A stretch of 64,000 bases of DNA. It comes from Aphrocallistes beatrix. Its lineage: Eukaryota > Porifera > Hexactinellida > Sceptrulophora > Aphrocallistidae. A model generated the notes under the pieces. That model did no database searches, was not told where the DNA came from, and worked only from the letters and a program-made list of their open reading frames with translations. The position numbers and the translations under genes were made by a program. Each line of letters opens with the position of its first letter. Within the stretch, counting starts at the first letter, position 1. The stretch lies in contig OY725499.1 of assembly GCA_963281255.1 (NCBI GenBank), forward strand, positions 4,607,148 through 4,671,147. Direction: 5' to 3'. Shown here one piece after another: positions 59,001 through 64,000 of the stretch.

Positions 59001-59350
59001 TAATAAGCGAACTCCACTGTACTTAGATTGAGATATCTTCCTCCTAGCTTTCCCTTGGATAATTCCATCTATATTCCCGTGATCTCTTACTTTGTAGAGA
59101 ATAGCTAGTCGTATTTAGTACTGTTTTGTGAGTCTAATCTTTCAGGTCTAACTGGGTTGTTTACTGTAGCACTTCCTGCTGACGAACAAGAGAGAACCGA
59201 TGTTCTCGGAGTCAGATCTGAGCAAGACCCTGCAAGCTCTTACTCGGCTCACCTACTCCTCCCCCTCTCCCCCCGAGCTGCTGCTCAGCATCCTGGAGGC
59301 AGTCAAGCACCATGGCGCCCAGCAGGGGACACTTTCTAACACCTCCACAG
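35018..59350 (+). CDS. CNOT1: CCR4-NOT complex scaffold subunit 1, exons 1-27 (3' end outside the window)
   Basis: Exons: 35018-35281, 36343-36492, 39046-39252, 39730-40045, 40927-41224, 41812-42025, 42405-42599, 43193-43507, 43849-44032, 47162-47299, 47634-47794, 48240-48511, 49450-49682, 50698-50848, 51295-51436, 52109-52225, 52285-52596, 53263-53536, 53914-53955, 54017-54058, 54644-54870, 55730-55924, 56449-56582, 56954-57130, 57666-57929, 58569-58812, 59170-59350. All junctions are GT-AG with matching phases, giving 1816 codons colinear with human CNOT1 (2376 residues). CNOT1 is the cytoplasmic scaffold that holds the deadenylases and adaptors of CCR4-NOT for mRNA decay. The C-terminal NOT1 domain that binds CNOT2/CNOT3 must lie to the right of the gypsy insertion. 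The start ATG at 35018 ([15 protein letters not shown]) matches the family start; an in-frame ATG three codons upstream is the alternative. Exon 4 could also start at 39724. Confidence 0.93.
36676..36785. mobile_element. Fold-back MITE (TAGAATGCCCAG ends), copy 1
   Basis: Ends TAGAATGCCCAG and CTGGGCATTCTA are a perfect 12-base inverted repeat; the 110-bp element lies in CNOT1 intron 2. A second copy in inverse orientation is at about 40273-40605, where a hAT element has inserted. Non-coding. Confidence 0.8.
36907..37080. repeat. Dispersed repeat shared with CNOT1 intron 21
   Basis: About 36907-37080 resembles 55343-55490 and in part 54905-54975: CTCAAATCCAT, CACACGCCTAA(A/G)TCTATAAATAAC, TACAAGGTAAATTGG, CTCCTAAACACTTT and CTCCTAG follow in the same order. 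Non-coding; class unknown. Confidence 0.55.
40074..40249. mobile_element. Pogo-like MITE, family A, in CNOT1 intron 4
   Basis: TA-flanked, 176 bp; ends CAGTAGACTCCGCTTAATAG and GATTAAGCGGAGTCGACTG. The internal motif GATTAAGCGGAGAACCCTAT is present as in other copies. It starts 28 bases after the exon 4 donor. Confidence 0.85.
40273..40605. mobile_element. Fold-back MITE copy 2, split by a hAT element
   Basis: The outer element is the inverse of 36676-36785: GTAGAACTGGGGAC at the left and, after the insertion, ACAGTGTCCCGATATCGCGG through ATGCTGGGCATTCTA at the right. The hAT-type element at 40286-40522 interrupts it. Confidence 0.78.
40286..40522. mobile_element. hAT-type MITE inside another MITE, perfect 8-bp duplication
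   Basis: Ends CAGGCTTTCATCCAG and CTGGATGAAACCCTG; CTGGGGAC is duplicated at 40278-40285 and 40523-40530. 237 bp, non-coding, rich in GGCGCG and TAGGCG motifs in both orientations. Confidence 0.9.
42690..42800. repeat. Dispersed repeat (CATTCCGCGGCAAACTA type), copy 2
   Basis: In CNOT1 intron 7; matches 5199-5330. Confidence 0.65.
44441..46602 (-). CDS. RAP1GDS1: Rap1 GTPase-GDP dissociation stimulator 1 (SmgGDS), nested in CNOT1 intron 9
   Basis: Exons on the minus strand: 46602-46357, 46062-45507, 45439-45062, 44979-44441; 572 residues (human 607). SmgGDS is an all-helical armadillo-repeat protein that chaperones prenylated small GTPases and exchanges nucleotide on RhoA. Family segments: [14 protein letters not shown] at exon 2, [34 protein letters not shown] and LRNLSVAQK in exon 3, [14 protein letters not shown] and [18 protein letters not shown] in exon 4. 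The N-terminus ([20 protein letters not shown]) is shorter than in vertebrates. Introns 2 and 3 are GT-AG with phase 1; intron 1 fits only as GC-AG (CAG|GCATGT), since reading on gives nine residues foreign to the family and then a stop. The gene lies wholly within one 3.1-kb CNOT1 intron, antisense to it. An AATAAA-type signal on the minus strand lies near 44240. Confidence 0.9.
47162..50848 (+). CDS. CNOT1: CNOT1 exons 10-14: proline-rich linker and TTP-binding domain
   Basis: Exons 10 and 11 code a Pro/Gly/Ser-rich linker ([19 protein letters not shown]). Exons 12 and 13 carry the helical domain that in human CNOT1 binds tristetraprolin and similar adaptors: [60 protein letters not shown]. 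Exon 14 is again low-complexity ([11 protein letters not shown]). The exon 12 donor GTGAGAATTG is also the first copy of a downstream minisatellite unit. Confidence 0.9.
47590..47615. repeat. (TTG)n microsatellite before CNOT1 exon 11
   Basis: Nine TTG units followed by TAATTGTCC, in the 3' end of intron 10 close to the acceptor TTCTCAG. Part of the polypyrimidine-poor acceptor region; a similar run precedes exon 18. Confidence 0.9.
48514..48880. repeat. Minisatellite of 34-38 bp units directly after CNOT1 exon 12
   Basis: Units read GAGAATTGCTATAACTCTAT plus AGCC(TGTC)TTAACTCCT. About seven good copies span 48514-48790, then diverged ones to 48880, and remnants continue at 49181-49230 beyond an inserted repeat. 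The first unit starts inside the exon 12 splice donor (AA|GTGAGAATTG). Confidence 0.92.
48892..49179. mobile_element. hAT-like dispersed repeat (CAGTGGCGGGCAA type), copy 1
   Basis: Starts CAGTGGCGGGCAATCTTAAT and contains TCTGTCAGTTCTTGTTACGG, then CATGGCCGTAG and GAACTGACATTAGAA. It shares about 160 bases with 52616-52780. The right end (CGCGGGCCATCAAA) is not a clear inverse of the left. It splits the minisatellite that follows exon 12. Confidence 0.65.
49255..49350. repeat. GCGGGA-type dispersed repeat, copy 1
   Basis: Contains GCGGGACGTCCCGC, TACTCTTCTATTGAGCTAAT, and CCCGCTTTTACACG; 51495-51620 contains the reverse complement of the same blocks (ATTAGCTCAATAGAAGAGT, AAAGCGGGACATAATGG). 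Non-coding, in CNOT1 introns 12 and 15. Confidence 0.6.
51295..53536 (+). CDS. CNOT1: CNOT1 exons 15-18: MIF4G domain that binds the CAF1 deadenylase
   Basis: Residues about 1033-1314. Key segments: [11 protein letters not shown] (exon 15), [16 protein letters not shown] and [10 protein letters not shown] (exon 16), [15 protein letters not shown] and [20 protein letters not shown] (exon 17), [19 protein letters not shown] and [20 protein letters not shown] (exon 18). In the family this MIF4G fold holds CNOT7/CNOT8 (CAF1) and contacts DDX6. High conservation suggests both functions are kept. Confidence 0.92.
51495..51620. repeat. GCGGGA-type dispersed repeat, copy 2
   Basis: Inverse and partly diverged copy of 49255-49350, located in CNOT1 intron 15. 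Confidence 0.6.
51694..51857. mobile_element. hAT/Charlie-like MITE with perfect 8-bp duplication
   Basis: Ends CAGTGATTTCCAACC and GGTTGAAAACCGCTG; ATTTAGTG is duplicated exactly at 51686-51693 and 51858-51865. 164 bp. The inside repeats GGGGTCCACAG three times. A sister copy is at 55492-55653. Confidence 0.92.
51906..52067. mobile_element. Pogo-like MITE, family A, in CNOT1 intron 15
   Basis: TA-flanked, 162 bp; ends CAGTCGACTCCGCTTAATAG and TATTAAGCGGAGTCGACTG form a perfect inverted repeat. Internal copies of CCCGATTAAGCGG occur twice more. Ends 41 bases before exon 16. Confidence 0.9.
52616..52780. mobile_element. hAT-like dispersed repeat, copy 2
   Basis: Starts CAGTGGCAGGCAACCGTAAT; follows the same course as 48892-49050 (TCTGTCAGTTCTTGTTACGG, CATGGCCGTAGCAA). 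The right end is replaced by the pogo-like elements that follow. Confidence 0.65.
52786..52955. mobile_element. Pogo-like MITE, family B (GTTCGCTTATTACGAAC type), copy 1
   Basis: TA-flanked, 170 bp; ends CAGTCAGGTTCGCTTATTAC and ATAATAAGCGACCCTGACTG. Internal TTCGCTTAAAATGAA and TATTATGAACATA are variants of the terminal motif. Confidence 0.85.
52997..53140. mobile_element. Pogo-like MITE, family B, copy 2
   Basis: TA-flanked, 144 bp; ends CAGTCAGACCAAAAAATATG and ATAATAGGCGACCCTGACTG. It is a relative of copy 1 in the inverse orientation with a shortened left end. Both lie in CNOT1 intron 17, 41 bases apart. Confidence 0.78.
53218..53243. repeat. (TTG)n microsatellite before CNOT1 exon 18
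   Basis: About eight TTG units ending some 20 bases before the acceptor CTGTCAG at 53262. Confidence 0.9.
53914..54058 (+). CDS. CNOT1: CNOT1 exons 19-20: two 42-nt exons
   Basis: Exons 53914-53955 and 54017-54058 are both 42 nt long, both phase 1 to phase 1, and separated by a 61-bp intron. They code [14 protein letters not shown] and [15 protein letters not shown] (including the split codons), a Pro-rich spacer between the MIF4G and DUF3819 regions. Either can be skipped without a frame change. Splice sites fit (TCTAG / GTCAGT and TTTCAG / GTAAGG). Confidence 0.72.
54644..57929 (+). CDS. CNOT1: CNOT1 exons 21-25: DUF3819 / CNOT9-binding region
   Basis: Five exons encode the helical region that binds CNOT9 in other animals. 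Segments: [19 protein letters not shown] and [17 protein letters not shown] (exon 21), [20 protein letters not shown] (exon 22), [16 protein letters not shown] (exon 23), [20 protein letters not shown] and [16 protein letters not shown] (exon 24), and [17 protein letters not shown] (exon 25). Exon 25 is less conserved. Confidence 0.9.
54990..55280. repeat. Dispersed repeat shared with 13690-13960
   Basis: In CNOT1 intron 21. Begins near GTACGGACATTAGTTACCAG and ends with AACGAAATGTCCG, which suggests inverted ends (ACGGACATT / AATGTCCG). Confidence 0.55.
55492..55653. mobile_element. hAT/Charlie-like MITE, sister of 51694-51857
   Basis: Ends CAGTGGTTCCCAACC and GGTTGAAAGCCGCTG, 162 bp. Flanks TCCTAGAT and TCATAGAT agree in seven of eight bases, so the target duplication is slightly decayed. 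Confidence 0.88.
56125..56265. mobile_element. Pogo-like MITE, family E, decayed copy
   Basis: Contains TTCGCTTATTATCAACTCG at the left and TTGCTAATAGGGAACTCCAC(TGT) at the right, as in 58886-59021, but the left end is interrupted. In CNOT1 intron 22. Confidence 0.6.
58284..58470. mobile_element. Pogo-like MITE, family A, in CNOT1 intron 25
   Basis: TA-flanked, 187 bp; ends CAGTCGACTCCGCTTAATAG and CTATTAAGCGAGTCGACTG (one G lost at the right). Very similar to 51906-52067. Confidence 0.88.
58569..59350 (+). CDS. CNOT1: CNOT1 exons 26-27: connector before the NOT1 domain
   Basis: Exon 26 codes [20 protein letters not shown] and [20 protein letters not shown]; exon 27 codes [19 protein letters not shown] and ends ...NTSTG at GTACTC. 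This is the last CNOT1 sequence in the window: 27 bases into the next intron the gypsy element begins. Confidence 0.85.
58886..59021. mobile_element. Pogo-like MITE, family E (CTAATAAGCG type)
   Basis: TA-flanked, 136 bp; ends TAGTGGAATCCGCTTATTAG and CTAATAAGCGAACTCCACTG. Internal GGTTGTTAATACGCGA and GGTTGCTAATAGAAC repeat the motif. In CNOT1 intron 26. Confidence 0.82.
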
Positions 59351-59376
59351 GTACTCATCTCCTCCAATAACAGTAT

Positions 59377-59577
59377 TGTTGTGCCGCGGGTTCGGACGAA
59401 CAGAATTAATCTAAGTGATTATAATAGAATTACCAAATTAAGATACGCATACACTAACATCACAGGCGATAGCCTGACCTATAAATATGCGAGTAAGAGT
59501 TGGTGAAGTCCTACATGACTAGCACCATGGGTGGTACTAACTAGGGGGTAACTACGTTTAGCGGTGAGATCCTAACA
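59377..59577 (-). repeat. 3' LTR of the gypsy element
   Basis: 201 bp with TGTT/AACA ends. An AT-rich box at about 59480-59488 lies 40-50 bases upstream (minus strand) of the segment complementary to the primer site (59428-59441), which would suit a transcription start between them. Confidence 0.88.
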
Positions 59578-59594
59578 CCACTTCCCCTTCGAAA

Positions 59595-62500
59595 TCATCC
59601 GTCGTCCGATGTTTCCCTGAACCGCAGGGGCTTCTTGATTACCCTCCCATAACGGGAAATGCGTGGTGCCATCCCAGTCTGCTCGACGTCCGGTACGGGA
59701 TGACAGCGCGCATGGACTCCGGATTCTTCAATCGCCTCATCCCTGTCGTGCTCGCCTGAATCTCGTGTCCTGTCGACGGGTAGGGCAGGGCCGTCCGTAT
59801 TTCTGTCGTCGCCCCCAGTCCGAGGTTGTGGGTTCGTATGCGAATGGAATGGGATGATTTTGCAGCGGTCCAGATGAACGGTTTTCATTTTACCATCACC
59901 TACATCGATAGTAACGTTTGGGGGCTGGGCTGATACCACAGAGAAAGGTCCGTTATATCGTGGATCGAGGCTGTCAGCTTTGGCGTCGTTACGCAAGTAG
60001 ACTTGATCGCCATCCTTAACATCGGTTGCCCCACGCCCTCTATCATACATTCGCTTCATATTGTCCCGATAAGCCTCCAGACTTGAGTGTGCCGACTCTA
60101 CGGCCTGTTCAACGTTGTGTGAAGCCTGATCGTAGCACTCCTTTGGTGTCATTGCCGATGGGTTCTCTTCCACGCAGGGTCTAGGGTTGGAGACTGGCTC
60201 GACACCATGCATAATATGAAACGGGGTAATTCTTGTACCCGCACTCGGGAGGGTATTCAGCGCATATGCAACTTCTTGGAGGACGGAAGGCCAACAATCC
60301 TTCTCCAATCGGCGCTCGGAGAGGATGCACCTTAAAGTCTGCTTCACGGACTGGATGCTACGCTCCGCTTGTCCGTCGCCCTGTGGATGGTATGGGGACG
60401 AGTGCAATTTCTTCACCCCTAGCACGTCCAGTGCCTGTCTAATCATCATCCCATCCACATTAGGACCCTGATCCGAGAGAAAAGCTTCGGGCGGTCCGTG
60501 GCGGTGAATCCAGGACGTGTTGAGCGCGGTGAGGATTGAACTAGACGTCTGGTCCCGCATGGGTGCGATTTCAACCCATTTAGAAAACAGGTCGGTCATG
60601 AGCAGAAAATACCGATGTTGCTCACTCCCCCATGGCAAGGTCGCTACATCGAAAGCAACGATCTGACGGGGCTTGTGCGCAGATCGATTAGGTTCCAACG
60701 GTTCACCGGCTCTGCTTTTGCCCTTCTCCCGGTGGCAAATATTGCACCGGCTGCAAAACTCCCGAATATCCCGCTGCATCCCATTCCAAGTGAACTGCCG
60801 CCTCATGAGGTAGAGAGTTCGCTTTACACCCGGGTGGGACACGTTGTGCACACGCCTAAAGGCTATTTCCCGCAAACGATCTGGAACGAGGATGCGGCCG
60901 TCGAGGGTCACAATATTATTCGATATAGCGAGACGCTGATTGCGGTAGCGACCGTATGAAACGAAACCCTGTTCGCCCAACTGTTTGATTACGCAACTGA
61001 TAGTCGGTTCGGCGTGCTGTTCTGCTCGAACTTCCTCCGAGAAAGCATAAAATTCAGGTATGCTGTAAACGAATCTGTCGAAAAATTCGCACTCGTCATT
61101 TATTTGTTCGTCGATTTCGCACTCAAGTCTTGACAGGAAGTCCGCTGCGCTGTTGTTGATCCCCTTCACGTAATGAATTTCGTAATCCAGATCCTCCAAT
61201 TCCTGGATCCAGCGCGCAAACTTTGCTCTTGGGTCCCGCTGCTTCCGCAGCCAACATAGAGGGTTGTGATCGCTAAGGAAGATGGTCTTGCAGGCCGCCT
61301 TTAAGTAGTCCCGGAACTTCCTACTCAGAGCTATGAGAGCCCAGCATTCCACTTCCCCAGCTGAGTATTTCCTCTGACTCTGATTCAGGCCGGTGGAGTA
61401 ATAAGCTAACGGGCGTAATCTCTGATTTTCATCCAACTGGGAGAGCACCCCTCCGGCTGCCACACGAGAAGCATCAGTTTGCACGTAAAATGGGTGATCC
61501 CAATTCGGATAGGCAAGTAACACGGGGGGGCCTGTGAGGCTAGTTTTCAGCGCGTTAAATGCCTTATGACACTCCGCATTCCACACATAGGGTACGCCCT
61601 TGCGCGTCAGTCGGTACATGGGTTCGGCTATAGACGCCATATTGGAGATGTAGTCCCGGTAGAAATTAACCAGTCCCAGAAATCGCTGGAGTTCTAACTT
61701 GTCGCGTGGCGGTTTGAATGCCAATATCTTTTCCACGTTGCTATGGAGCGGCTGGTGTCCATCAGGGGTAATCAAATGCCCGACAAACTCTGCGCACTGG
61801 TACCCTAGCCGACATTTGTCGGGGCGCAGCTGAATTTTGGCATTTCGGAGCCGCATTAGCGCCGTGCGTATGCTGTTGATGTGCGAATCCAGTCCCGGCG
61901 AGTGAATCAGGATGTCGTCCACATATGAGTGGGCTTGTCCAATCCCACGTAAGGTCTTGTCCATCAACCTCTGATACGTGGCCTGACTATTGCATAGTCC
62001 AAATGCCATTCGAGTCATCTCGAAGTGTCCTCTTGGCGTCGAGAACGCGGTCTTTGGCTGATCGAGACTGTCAATAGGCACAGCCCAGTACGCGCTTGCG
62101 CAGTCCAGAGATGAATAGTAGTTATCACCGAGTAGGCTGTCTAGTATATCGCGAGGGTTGGGCATTGGATAGGCATCTTTGCGGGTTAGGTCATTTAGCG
62201 ACCTGTAGTCCACGACGAATCGAGTTCCTCCGTCCTTCTTCGTGACGAGTATGATTGCGCTGCTCCACGGGGAGTCGGATGGACGGCATATTCCGTTCTG
62301 CAACATCTCAGTTACCTGTCCGTCTATTTGAGCCTGCGTGGCCGGGGACGCTCGTCTCTGCTTGTGTTTGACTGGCAGATGGTTACCCGTGTCAATCCTG
62401 TGGGTCGCATTTTGTGTCATCGACGGTGACTTTGGGTTTTCAGCAAATACGTCGCAGAATTCATCGATCAGAGAGGCTAGCTGTCTTTTCGCTCCTTCAG

Positions 62501-63878
62501 GAAGGTCTGGGTTGATAGAAACCTTTTTCTGCGCCCCGCTGCTACATCTGTTAGCTGCGTATTTGCACCCGCGTCCTTGATAATCTTGCTGGCATTCAAG
62601 AGCTGCAACCGCAGATCGTGACAAGGCATCCCCACCTTCGAGAACCGCTCTGGTGTCCTTCCAAACCGTGCCCAGTCGTACCCGGTGAGTGTCCCAGTCA
62701 AATTCTGTGGAACCGAATTTCTTGAGTAGATCCCTGCCCAGTATACGAGTTTTGCTGTTGTCATGCAGCACTCCAAATGAATGACAAGTCACTTGATTAT
62801 CTCCTATGTCGACTTCCAATGTAATGTTCCCAATGAGCTCAACCGGGTTCTGTCCCACGCCATAAACCCTCCCTACTCGTCTGATTACCCGCTTCTCCAG
62901 ACCCAAGTCCCGGATGGTCCCCAAATCAATAACCGACGGTCCGGCTCCGGAGTCTAAGATCATCTCCAACGTCGCATTGGCTATCTTCACGGGTAATAAG
63001 ACGGATAACTCAGAACCGAGGGTCGTTACTTGCATTATACTGTTCCTGGGTGCGCCACTCTTTTTCCTATGGCAATCGCTGATGGAATGTCCTCGGTTCC
63101 CACACACTGGGCAGCACTTCTTCGTGCAGTAGCGCCACTGGTGGTCCTCTCCACAGATATAACAGCCTGATTTGGGGGGTTGTGCTTGTGCTCGATATCT
63201 TCGCCCTCTCTTTCCCCTCTGCTGGGTATAGGCTATCGATCGCTCTGATATTTCATCTTTTTCTTTATCTGCCTCGGACGGGTCATCATCGGCGGTATCG
63301 GACAAGGCAGCCACCTTGACAATCCGCTCGAAGTCGCGGCATCCCATGTCGAGTGCATGACCCCGGTCATTCAACTGCCGTTTTATATCCGCGAGTAGCT
63401 TTCGGCTATCAGCACTCTCTAAATCGCCACCAACCTCTAAAACCGTACCCTTAATCTTGGCTTCCACGTCTCGAGGTAGCTGAGACGCTACTAACGCAGC
63501 TACGAATTTGAAGTCCAGCCCGGCCTCGGACGCCAGATGTTTGGCAGTAAAAAAGAAGTGGTCTATAGAATCGCCCGGCTGCCAACTGAGTCTGCACAAC
63601 GCCTGTCTTGAGCTGTACTGGTCCGAAGGGGGGTCAAGTGTGGCAGACAGGGCGTCAAGTGCTTCCTCTACTGTCGCTGCGGTCTTCACCACTTCGCGCA
63701 CGCACTCGCGGTCTGCGAAAGAACGATTGATGTATGCAGGAAGCATCTGAACGACCCTCTTCTCGCCTTCCTCCTGGGCTCGGATCGTACCTGTACTTGC
63801 TTCAAATATTATACGCCAGTTCGCGATTCGTTCGCCTTGTCCAAGCGGGGGGACTACTGGCTGTTGATTTGTCGCCAT
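59595..63878 (-). CDS. gag-pol: Gypsy Gag-Pol polyprotein, single intact frame (1427 aa)
   Basis: Domain order Gag, protease, reverse transcriptase, RNase H, integrase, which defines the Ty3/gypsy group. Gag is short (about 1-235) and ends with two zinc knuckles (C239-X2-C-X3-H-X4-C and C256-X2-C-X4-H-X4-C). Protease: ILDSGAG at 307-313. RT: FVVDYRSLND near 554 and the catalytic YVDD at 652-655. RNase H: QTDAS near 800 and a later LSDHNPL. Integrase: zinc-binding HNVSHPGVKRTL with CSRCNIC, core DDE residues in DVATLP, LSDQGPN and a Glu in GQAERS, and a GPY/F-type YNGPFSVV. No envelope gene and no chromodomain seen. Gag and Pol share one frame without a shift, as in Tf1. No stop or frameshift, so it may be active. 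I give start M at 63878, the first ATG after the LTR. Confidence 0.95.
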   Translation of the reverse strand: MATNQQPVVPPLGQGERIANWRIIFEASTGTIRAQEEGEKRVVQMLPAYINRSFADRECVREVVKTAATVEEALDALSATLDPPSDQYSSRQALCRLSWQPGDSIDHFFFTAKHLASEAGLDFKFVAALVASQLPRDVEAKIKGTVLEVGGDLESADSRKLLADIKRQLNDRGHALDMGCRDFERIVKVAALSDTADDDPSEADKEKDEISERSIAYTQQRGKRGRRYRAQAQPPKSGCYICGEDHQWRYCTKKCCPVCGNRGHSISDCHRKKSGAPRNSIMQVTTLGSELSVLLPVKIANATLEMILDSGAGPSVIDLGTIRDLGLEKRVIRRVGRVYGVGQNPVELIGNITLEVDIGDNQVTCHSFGVLHDNSKTRILGRDLLKKFGSTEFDWDTHRVRLGTVWKDTRAVLEGGDALSRSAVAALECQQDYQGRGCKYAANRCSSGAQKKVSINPDLPEGAKRQLASLIDEFCDVFAENPKSPSMTQNATHRIDTGNHLPVKHKQRRASPATQAQIDGQVTEMLQNGICRPSDSPWSSAIILVTKKDGGTRFVVDYRSLNDLTRKDAYPMPNPRDILDSLLGDNYYSSLDCASAYWAVPIDSLDQPKTAFSTPRGHFEMTRMAFGLCNSQATYQRLMDKTLRGIGQAHSYVDDILIHSPGLDSHINSIRTALMRLRNAKIQLRPDKCRLGYQCAEFVGHLITPDGHQPLHSNVEKILAFKPPRDKLELQRFLGLVNFYRDYISNMASIAEPMYRLTRKGVPYVWNAECHKAFNALKTSLTGPPVLLAYPNWDHPFYVQTDASRVAAGGVLSQLDENQRLRPLAYYSTGLNQSQRKYSAGEVECWALIALSRKFRDYLKAACKTIFLSDHNPLCWLRKQRDPRAKFARWIQELEDLDYEIHYVKGINNSAADFLSRLECEIDEQINDECEFFDRFVYSIPEFYAFSEEVRAEQHAEPTISCVIKQLGEQGFVSYGRYRNQRLAISNNIVTLDGRILVPDRLREIAFRRVHNVSHPGVKRTLYLMRRQFTWNGMQRDIREFCSRCNICHREKGKSRAGEPLEPNRSAHKPRQIVAFDVATLPWGSEQHRYFLLMTDLFSKWVEIAPMRDQTSSSILTALNTSWIHRHGPPEAFLSDQGPNVDGMMIRQALDVLGVKKLHSSPYHPQGDGQAERSIQSVKQTLRCILSERRLEKDCWPSVLQEVAYALNTLPSAGTRITPFHIMHGVEPVSNPRPCVEENPSAMTPKECYDQASHNVEQAVESAHSSLEAYRDNMKRMYDRGRGATDVKDGDQVYLRNDAKADSLDPRYNGPFSVVSAQPPNVTIDVGDGKMKTVHLDRCKIIPFHSHTNPQPRTGGDDRNTDGPALPVDRTRDSGEHDRDEAIEESGVHARCHPVPDVEQTGMAPRISRYGRVIKKPLRFRETSDDG

Positions 63879-63889
63879 TTAGATCGAGG

Positions 63890-63903
63890 TTAATTTGGTA
63901 ATT
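63890..63903 (-). promoter_or_regulatory. Primer-binding site candidate, self-complementary to the LTR
   Basis: One base inside the 5' LTR, the minus strand reads AATTACCAAATTAA. The LTR itself contains the exact reverse complement (TTAATTTGGTAATT on the minus strand, 63969-63956). There is no TGG at the position where a tRNA-type primer site would start. Confidence 0.6.
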
Positions 63904-63904
63904 A

Positions 63905-64000
63905 TGTTGTGCCGCGGGTTCGGACGAACAGAATTAATCTAAGTGATTATAATAGAATTACCAAATTAAGATACGCATACACTAACATCACAGGCGATAG
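63905..64000 (-). repeat. 5' LTR of the gypsy element (partial)
   Basis: First 96 bases (plus-strand order) of the second LTR; identical to 59377-59472. Continues beyond the window. Confidence 0.9.

Larger units (their letters stand above)
59377..64000 (-). mobile_element. Ty3/gypsy LTR retrotransposon, young, right LTR cut by window end
   Basis: LTR at 59377-59577 (201 bp, TGTT...AACA on the plus strand) and again from 63905 to the window end. The 96 visible bases of the second LTR are identical to the first. Transcription runs on the minus strand, so 63905 onward is the 5' LTR. One frame of 1427 codons (63878-59595) fills the interior; the leader is only 26 bases. A purine tract (AAGGGGAAGTGG on the minus strand, 59589-59578) precedes the 3' LTR. 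The element is antisense in CNOT1 intron 27. The left flank is AGTAT; the matching duplication would lie outside the window. Full length would be about 4.7 kb. Confidence 0.93.

Noticed and set aside
62477..62776. Second minus-strand frame of 99 codons inside the gypsy element
   Set aside because: Out-of-frame shadow of the protease region; no family features. Not an accessory gene.
59595..63878. Endogenous retrovirus with envelope
   Set aside because: The frame ends after the integrase C-terminal region and GPY/F motif; only 18 bases separate the stop from the LTR, so there is no room for an envelope gene. Plain Ty3/gypsy retrotransposon.

Overview
This is nuclear DNA from an animal. Genes are split by GT-AG introns. 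The intron-rich conserved genes are animal housekeeping genes (ADF/cofilin, NUDT14, CNOT1, RAP1GDS1), and the introns are full of short non-autonomous DNA transposons. The exact phylum is not resolved. A coiled-coil plus NHL protein, gene-sized introns and many pogo/hAT MITEs would suit an invertebrate, perhaps an early-branching one such as a sponge, but that is a guess.

Layout. 1-3.3 kb: two ADF/cofilin genes in tandem (the first only as its last exon). 4.2-7.5 kb: a six-exon NUDT14-type Nudix hydrolase with a 26-bp minisatellite in its last intron. 8.8-34.6 kb: a cluster of an unrecognised family, here called the MGC family. Most members start MGC-x-SS, the signature of N-myristoylation plus palmitoylation, and share a C-terminal domain of about 180 residues. 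I count eight loci: four intact (8771-10009, 14646-15353, 19703-20530, 33714-34565) and four damaged. Three lie in a tandem array of about 2-kb units. Also in this region are a coiled-coil/NHL gene (11512-12690) and a broken filamin-like fragment (about 13.3-13.7 kb). 35.0-59.4 kb: the first 27 exons of CNOT1, scaffold of the CCR4-NOT deadenylase; its last 550-600 codons lie beyond the right edge. RAP1GDS1 sits complete, on the opposite strand, inside CNOT1 intron 9. 59.4-64.0 kb: a young Ty3/gypsy LTR retrotransposon with one intact gag-pol frame, lying antisense in CNOT1 intron 27.

The conserved genes are independent of each other functionally. The most unusual biology is the MGC cluster: predicted membrane-anchored proteins, recent tandem duplication, single-hit pseudogenes, and three different coding minisatellites (36, 24 and 51 bp) in different members. 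The second is the gypsy element: there is no tRNA-type primer site after the LTR, but the 14 bases there are perfectly complementary to a stretch within the LTR, which suggests self-primed reverse transcription of the Tf1 type. Repeats include at least five pogo/Tc1-like MITE families with TA duplications and hAT-type elements with 8-bp duplications, one of them nested in another MITE.

Exon boundaries were deduced by eye from splice signals, reading phase and remembered family sequences; no alignment software was used.
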